A stretch of DNA of 19,598 bases from contig PXBV01000353.1 in the NCBI GenBank assembly GCA_003565575.1, positions 1 to 19,598 of the forward strand. Direction: 5' to 3'. How positions within the stretch are numbered: the stretch's first letter is position 1; every line of letters begins with the position of its first letter. Positions 15,367 through 19,598 of the stretch are shown here, in pieces. The notes under the pieces are model-generated. The model ran no database searches. It was not told the DNA's origin and saw only the letters and a program-made list of their open reading frames with translations. Position numbers and translations under genes: made by a program. The stretch comes from Psychroflexus sp. (GTDB lineage: Bacteria; Bacteroidota; Bacteroidia; Flavobacteriales; Flavobacteriaceae).

Positions 15367-17016
15367 ATGAATTCAAAAAAGAAAAAAGATTCAGCTCAAA
15401 ATGATGAACAACTCCATAAACAAGCTACCATAACAGGCAAGGACGAAACAAAAATTCCACGCCGTGGTAGCACAAAAAAAACAAAAAATATATCATCCAC
15501 AAAGAAAGGTAAAAGCCTAAAACCAGCTGTAGCACATATTCCTAAAAAACGAGGAAGACCAAAAAAAGGGGAGCTAAAAGGGATTTCTGACATTAGAAGA
15601 GCTTTTCATAAAAACGAAGAACCTCTCTATTTTATTAGTGCTACCAACTTTAATCTTCTTGGTGCAGATGAGTGGATTAAAGGCTTTCGCTTTATCACTT
15701 ACTTAGAGTGTTTTGATGGCTTACACCCCAATGTATTTTCACCTAAAAATGAAATCCCTCATGATGAATTTGAAGGTATAGAAGATATTAATAACTATTT
15801 GCTTCAGCATCCAGAAGTACAAGACTATATCAAGACACGTTCCGTAGATGGTAGAGCTGGTAAAGCAATGTTTTTGATGTTTAATGAAGAAACTGAACGT
15901 TTAGCTGAAAAACTCGGTCTAGAAATCATGTTTCCTAAAGCAGAAATGCGAACGTTTTTAGATAATAAAGTAAATACCAACCGCATTGCAGAGAAAGCAG
16001 GGGTAGCTTGTGTCCCTTATATCTTATCTAAGGTAAACAATTATAAGCACCTTCGCGAGATTTCGGAACACCTTGGAGATAAATTAGTCATACAAACACC
16101 ATTTGGAGATTCTGGGCATACCACGTTCTTTATTTCAAATGAAGAAGAATATGATGAATATGCTGAAGAAATTGAAGCTGAAGACGAAGTAAAAATCATG
16201 AAGCGTATACGCTGTAGAGGTACTGCCATAGAAGCTTGCGTTACTAGACACGGCACTATAGTTGCTCCGCTAATGACAGAGCTGGTTGGCTTTAAACAAT
16301 TAACCCCTTATGAAGGAGGCTGGTGTGGAAATGAAATTTATCCCGATGCTTTTACACCAGAATTAAGAGCTAAAGCAACAGAATTTACTCAGCTTTTTGG
16401 AAATCAGCTTAGAGAAGAAGGATACAAAGGCTATTTTGAACTAGATTTCTTAATTGACCAAGATAATGGAGAAATTTATTTAGGTGAATTAAATCCTAGA
16501 GTAACAGGAGCTAGCTCTATTACGAATCATGCTGTATTTGCATTAGCAGATGCACCTTTATTTGTGTTTCATATTTTAGAGTGGATGAATTTGGATTACA
16601 CTTTGGATGTGGAAGAAATTAACAAGCGTTGGTCTAACCAAGATAATATTGATGGGTGGAGCCAATTGATAGTTAAACATACTGAAGATACTATAGAGTA
16701 TGTAACTGACTCTGCACAATCTGGAATTTGGAGAATGTATGATACTGGACACATTCAATTTGATAGAATGGACACACACAGGCGCGCCGTACAAAATGAA
16801 GGAGAAGCCTTTTTTATGAGAATTGCCAAAAAAGGCGACTACTTATATGAAGGCGCAGATATGGGAATTTTAGTGACCCGAGGACGAATGATGACAGATG
16901 ATTTTAAGCTAAACAAACGTGCCAAAACTTGGATAAAAGCCATTCGTAACCAATTCTCTTCTGTAATGGTAGAAGACAAAAGGAAATCAAAATTGTCTGG
17001 CTCATTAACCAAATAG
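15367..17016 (+). CDS. ATP-grasp ligase (biotin-carboxylase-like) with AT-hook-like lysine-rich N-terminus
   Basis: A 549-residue protein. Residues about 1-75 are disordered-looking and lysine-rich, with an exact AT-hook core (KKRGRPKKG, 60-68). From about 85 onward is an ATP-grasp ligase: 'FLDNKVNTNRIAEKAGV' at the start of the ATP lobe, the glycine-rich 'TPFGDSGHTTFF' loop (244-255), 'GYFELDFLID' (E358, D360), and metal-binding ELNPRVTGASS (E374, N376). ATP-grasp enzymes activate a carboxylate as acyl-phosphate and join it to an amine or other nucleophile. There is no biotin carrier or carboxyltransferase nearby, so the database-style name 'biotin carboxylase' should not be read as function. 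It starts 6 bases after the decarboxylase, which suggests the decarboxylase product is the acceptor amine. Confidence 0.88.
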   Translation: MNSKKKKDSAQNDEQLHKQATITGKDETKIPRRGSTKKTKNISSTKKGKSLKPAVAHIPKKRGRPKKGELKGISDIRRAFHKNEEPLYFISATNFNLLGADEWIKGFRFITYLECFDGLHPNVFSPKNEIPHDEFEGIEDINNYLLQHPEVQDYIKTRSVDGRAGKAMFLMFNEETERLAEKLGLEIMFPKAEMRTFLDNKVNTNRIAEKAGVACVPYILSKVNNYKHLREISEHLGDKLVIQTPFGDSGHTTFFISNEEEYDEYAEEIEAEDEVKIMKRIRCRGTAIEACVTRHGTIVAPLMTELVGFKQLTPYEGGWCGNEIYPDAFTPELRAKATEFTQLFGNQLREEGYKGYFELDFLIDQDNGEIYLGELNPRVTGASSITNHAVFALADAPLFVFHILEWMNLDYTLDVEEINKRWSNQDNIDGWSQLIVKHTEDTIEYVTDSAQSGIWRMYDTGHIQFDRMDTHRRAVQNEGEAFFMRIAKKGDYLYEGADMGILVTRGRMMTDDFKLNKRAKTWIKAIRNQFSSVMVEDKRKSKLSGSLTK

Positions 17017-17052
17017 GAATTTTTAAAAATAATTGATCTTTTAAATCGCTTT

Positions 17053-18207
17053 ATGCAGATTCAATTCACAACTATTTCTGAGCCTAGCGTAGCGGCTGAG
17101 AAATGGCTCAAATTATTTACAATACATTGGGAAGCCTACAAAACTTGGCTATTAGAGAACGAAGATGAAGCGTATTCTGCAGACTTATCAACGTCTCAAG
17201 AAGCGTTAAGAACCTATATGCCAGAATTATGGCCAACCTATGTACATCTATGTGAACTTACCAATGCTGATGAATTGGTTGCGAGATTTCTAACTGGATA
17301 CAAACCTCCATCTTATGTCAGTGGATGCTCTAATGCGGTTATTAAAGATGAACAAACACATTTAGTCAGAAATTATGACCATCACCCAGATTTATTTGAA
17401 GGTGTACAAATTCTAACACAATGGAATCATAAAAAGGTTATTGCTACAAGCGATTGCTTAGTAGGAGTCTTAGACGGTATAAATGAAGATGGCTTAGCAA
17501 TTTCCCTAACGTTTGGGGGCAGAAAAAAAATTGGTAACGGTTTTGGAATGCCCTTTATCTTAAGGTATATTTTAGAATTTTGCTCCAATGTAGAACAAGC
17601 TGTGATACAATTGACAAGAATCCCATCACATATGGCATACAATGTTACCTTGCTAGACAGTTTAGGAAACTACAAGACAATGAGACTAGCTCCTAATGAA
17701 GAGCCTGTTATCACTGCTGCAATTTACACCACCAATCATCAAAAAAAAGTGCGTTGGCCAGAGAATGCTGCTTTTAATAAGACTGTAGAACGCTCTACAT
17801 TTTTAAAGCATTTACTCACCGAAGAAGATTTAACAAAAGAAGAGTTAATACAAGCTTTTTTACGAAAGCCTTTATACAACACAATGTACAAACAAGGTTT
17901 TGGTACACTATTTACCGCTGCCTATTCTCCCCAAAATGGGAAAGTAGAGCTACATTGGCCTCATCAATCACTTCAACAAAGTTTTTCAAATTTTAAAGAA
18001 ACCGCTTTAACTCTTAAGTTCAATCAAAAGAATTCAAAAAAAAAGCGAAGCAAAAATTTTTCCATTCCTTACCAAGGGCATACAGCCAAAACAATGACCT
18101 ATGCCAACCCAAATTTAGATAAAGAAACATTAGATAAAAAAACAAAAAGCAGTGCTTTGTCAACTGAATTTATTACAGAAGTATGGTCCAATATGAATAA
18201 AGAATAG
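17053..18207 (+). CDS. C45-family autoproteolytic Ntn acyltransferase/hydrolase
   Basis: A 384-residue protein matching the C45 (acyl-CoA:6-aminopenicillanate acyltransferase-like) N-terminal-nucleophile family. The key site is 'YVSGCSNAVIKDEQTHLVRNYDHHP': self-cleavage between G91 and C92 would expose C92 as the nucleophile. 'RNYDHHPDLFEG' just after, 'GVLDGINEDGLAISLTFGG', and 'PFILRYILEFCSNVEQAV' are typical of the family core. The first 91 residues would be released or retained as the propeptide subunit. No signal peptide is present, so it acts in the cytoplasm. The family cleaves or transfers acyl groups on amide bonds. Next to the ATP-grasp ligase it is a natural counterpart that could remove or exchange the acyl group. 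A lysine-rich segment (about 325-345) follows the core. Confidence 0.85.
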   Translation: MQIQFTTISEPSVAAEKWLKLFTIHWEAYKTWLLENEDEAYSADLSTSQEALRTYMPELWPTYVHLCELTNADELVARFLTGYKPPSYVSGCSNAVIKDEQTHLVRNYDHHPDLFEGVQILTQWNHKKVIATSDCLVGVLDGINEDGLAISLTFGGRKKIGNGFGMPFILRYILEFCSNVEQAVIQLTRIPSHMAYNVTLLDSLGNYKTMRLAPNEEPVITAAIYTTNHQKKVRWPENAAFNKTVERSTFLKHLLTEEDLTKEELIQAFLRKPLYNTMYKQGFGTLFTAAYSPQNGKVELHWPHQSLQQSFSNFKETALTLKFNQKNSKKKRSKNFSIPYQGHTAKTMTYANPNLDKETLDKKTKSSALSTEFITEVWSNMNKE

Positions 18208-18260
18208 GCTAAAAATAGTTAGCTTCTATAGTTCAAAAGAATTAAAATAAAATTTACACA

Positions 18261-19598
18261 ATGAAATTTCAAAGTATAAACCCTTATAATGGCAAAAAGC
18301 TAGCAGAATATTCCGCTTTAACATCACAAGAACTCGAATATAAACTAGAAGAATCTGAAAAGGCCTTTAAAGAATGGAAAGAACAGCCGGTGGCGTATAG
18401 AGCTCAACTTATGAAAAGAGCTGGTGAAGTCTTAAAAGAAAACCTTGTAGATTATGCTGAACTAATAAGTTTAGAAATGGGCAAACCCATATCAGAAGCA
18501 AAATCTGAAGTGAATAAATGTGCTTGGGTATGTGAATATTATGCTGAAAACGCAGAAGATTTTTTAAGCATTGAAGAAATAGAAACCGATGCTTCTAAAA
18601 GTTTTGTTCGACATGATCCCATCGGGACAGTTTTTGCAGTGATGCCTTGGAATTTTCCATTTTGGCAAGTATTTAGATTTGCTGCTCCAACGCTTACAGC
18701 TGGAAATACCGGACTTTTAAAACATGCACCAAATGTATTTGGTTGTGCCAAAAAAATTGAGGAAGTCTTTCTAAAAGCAGGATTTCCTAAAGGAGTATTT
18801 CAAAACTTAATTGTGCACCATGACCAAACAGAAAAAATAGTTTCACATCCAACTGTAAAAGCCATAACACTTACAGGTAGTGAAGCTGCAGGAGCTGCTG
18901 TATCTCAGTTAGCCAGCAAATACATTAAAAAAAGCCTGTTAGAACTCGGTGGTAGTAATGCCTTTATTGTGCTGGAAGATGCTGATTTAGAACTAGCTGT
19001 TAATACTGGGATAGTTGCAAGAATGATGAATAGCGGACAAAGTTGTATTGCCGCTAAACGTTTTATTGTACAAGAATCAATTTATGATGAGTTTGTTGAT
19101 AGGTTTACTAAAAAAGCAAGTCAATTGGTAGCTGGCAATCCTATTTCTGAAGATACTCAAATCGGCACCTTAGCTAGAAAAGACTTGGCTGATCAACTTC
19201 AAAAACAAGTACAAGGTTCTGTAAAACTAGGAGCCAAATTATTACTTGGAGGAAAGCAAAATGAATGTTTCCACGAACCAACAGTTCTTGGAGATGTAAC
19301 TACAGAAATGCCAGCGTTTAAAGAAGAAACCTTTGGTCCTTTAGCTTCTATGATGAAAGTAAAAACCACAAACGAAGCTTTTGCCTTGGCAGAAAATTCA
19401 AAGTTTGGACTAGGACTCAGCGTATTTACAAAAGATATTGATAAAGCGCTTTTGTATGCGGAACAAGCCAGTGATGGTGCTTTCTTTGTCAATGAATTGG
19501 TAAAATCTGATCCGCGTTTACCCTTTGGAGGTACAAAGCTATCTGGCTTTGGCCGAGAGTTAGGCAAAGATGGAATGCTGGAGTTTGTGAACCGAAAA
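18261..19598 (+). CDS. NAD(P)+-dependent succinate-semialdehyde dehydrogenase (3' end outside window)
   Basis: An aldehyde dehydrogenase of 446 residues to the window edge; the frame is open, so only the last few residues are missing compared with the roughly 455-residue Sad/YneI family. It has 'PWNFPFWQVFRF' with the oxyanion-hole N131, the family-specific 'LLKHAPNVFGCA', 'TLTGSEAAG', the general base E228 in 'LELGGSNAFIV', and the nucleophile C262 in 'NSGQSCIAAKR'. The 'KHAPNV' form points to Sad rather than GabD. It converts a semialdehyde such as succinate semialdehyde to the acid, finishing the pathway begun by the aminotransferase. It starts at an ATG 53 bases after the C45 gene. Confidence 0.92.
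   Translation, partial: MKFQSINPYNGKKLAEYSALTSQELEYKLEESEKAFKEWKEQPVAYRAQLMKRAGEVLKENLVDYAELISLEMGKPISEAKSEVNKCAWVCEYYAENAEDFLSIEEIETDASKSFVRHDPIGTVFAVMPWNFPFWQVFRFAAPTLTAGNTGLLKHAPNVFGCAKKIEEVFLKAGFPKGVFQNLIVHHDQTEKIVSHPTVKAITLTGSEAAGAAVSQLASKYIKKSLLELGGSNAFIVLEDADLELAVNTGIVARMMNSGQSCIAAKRFIVQESIYDEFVDRFTKKASQLVAGNPISEDTQIGTLARKDLADQLQKQVQGSVKLGAKLLLGGKQNECFHEPTVLGDVTTEMPAFKEETFGPLASMMKVKTTNEAFALAENSKFGLGLSVFTKDIDKALLYAEQASDGAFFVNELVKSDPRLPFGGTKLSGFGRELGKDGMLEFVNRK

Noticed and set aside
15367..17016. Biotin carboxylase or acetyl-CoA carboxylase subunit
   Set aside because: The ATP-grasp motifs are present, but there is no biotin-carrier or carboxyltransferase partner, and the N-terminus is unlike AccC; the neighbours favour a ligase role.
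17053..18207. Beta-lactam acylase or antibiotic-resistance role for the C45 protein
   Set aside because: It lacks a signal peptide and sits in a metabolic operon; family resemblance to penicillin acyltransferase alone does not support it.
9861..19598. Mobile or recently acquired island
   Set aside because: There is no transposase, integrase, tRNA end or direct repeat, and base composition and codon use look like those of the neighbouring genes.

Overview
This AT-rich window is chromosomal DNA from a member of the Bacteroidota, most likely Flavobacteriaceae. The protein families fit that group. Several start regions carry the Bacteroidota -7 promoter motif (TAnnTTTG) rather than a sigma70 -10 box, and strong Shine-Dalgarno sequences are largely absent. 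No rRNA, tRNA, CRISPR, insertion sequence or phage gene was seen.

Layout. (1) 1-743 (+): the 3' end of valS. (2) 3214-818 (-): a tightly packed LUD-domain gene, cdsA, psd and acyl-CoA-binding-protein operon for phospholipid and acyl-CoA metabolism. (3) 4595-3474 (-): dnaN, the DNA polymerase sliding clamp. (4) 5380-4671 (-): two overlapping rhodanese genes, one cytoplasmic and one a probable lipoprotein. (5) 5539-7226 (+): a MarR regulator, a nitroreductase and a secreted YceI-family protein, with a palindrome at the predicted transcription start and a bidirectional terminator at the end. (6) 9541-7281 (-): a nucleotide-sugar dehydrogenase and epimerase pair of the TviB/TviC (WbpO/WbpP) type, which makes a UDP-HexNAc uronic acid for surface polysaccharide. 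(7) 9542-9860: a 319-base AT-rich divergent regulatory region with a near-perfect palindrome and a long-spaced inverted repeat. (8) 9861-19598 (+): a co-directional seven-gene operon that runs off the right edge. In order it encodes a GABA-type class III aminotransferase, a nitrilase-superfamily amidase, a VOC protein, a long Orn/Lys/Arg-type decarboxylase, an ATP-grasp ligase with an AT-hook-like tail, a C45-family Ntn acyltransferase/hydrolase and a succinate-semialdehyde-type dehydrogenase.

The last operon is the most interesting part. It combines an enzyme that could make a diamine or amine (decarboxylase), one that could ligate a carboxylate to an amine (ATP-grasp), two that could cleave or transfer amide-bound acyl groups (C45, nitrilase), and a transaminase/dehydrogenase pair of the GABA-shunt type. 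Logically this resembles the E. coli Puu (gamma-glutamyl-putrescine) route, but the ligase and hydrolase folds differ. I infer an acyl-protected diamine or omega-amino-acid pathway. Substrates cannot be read from the sequence.
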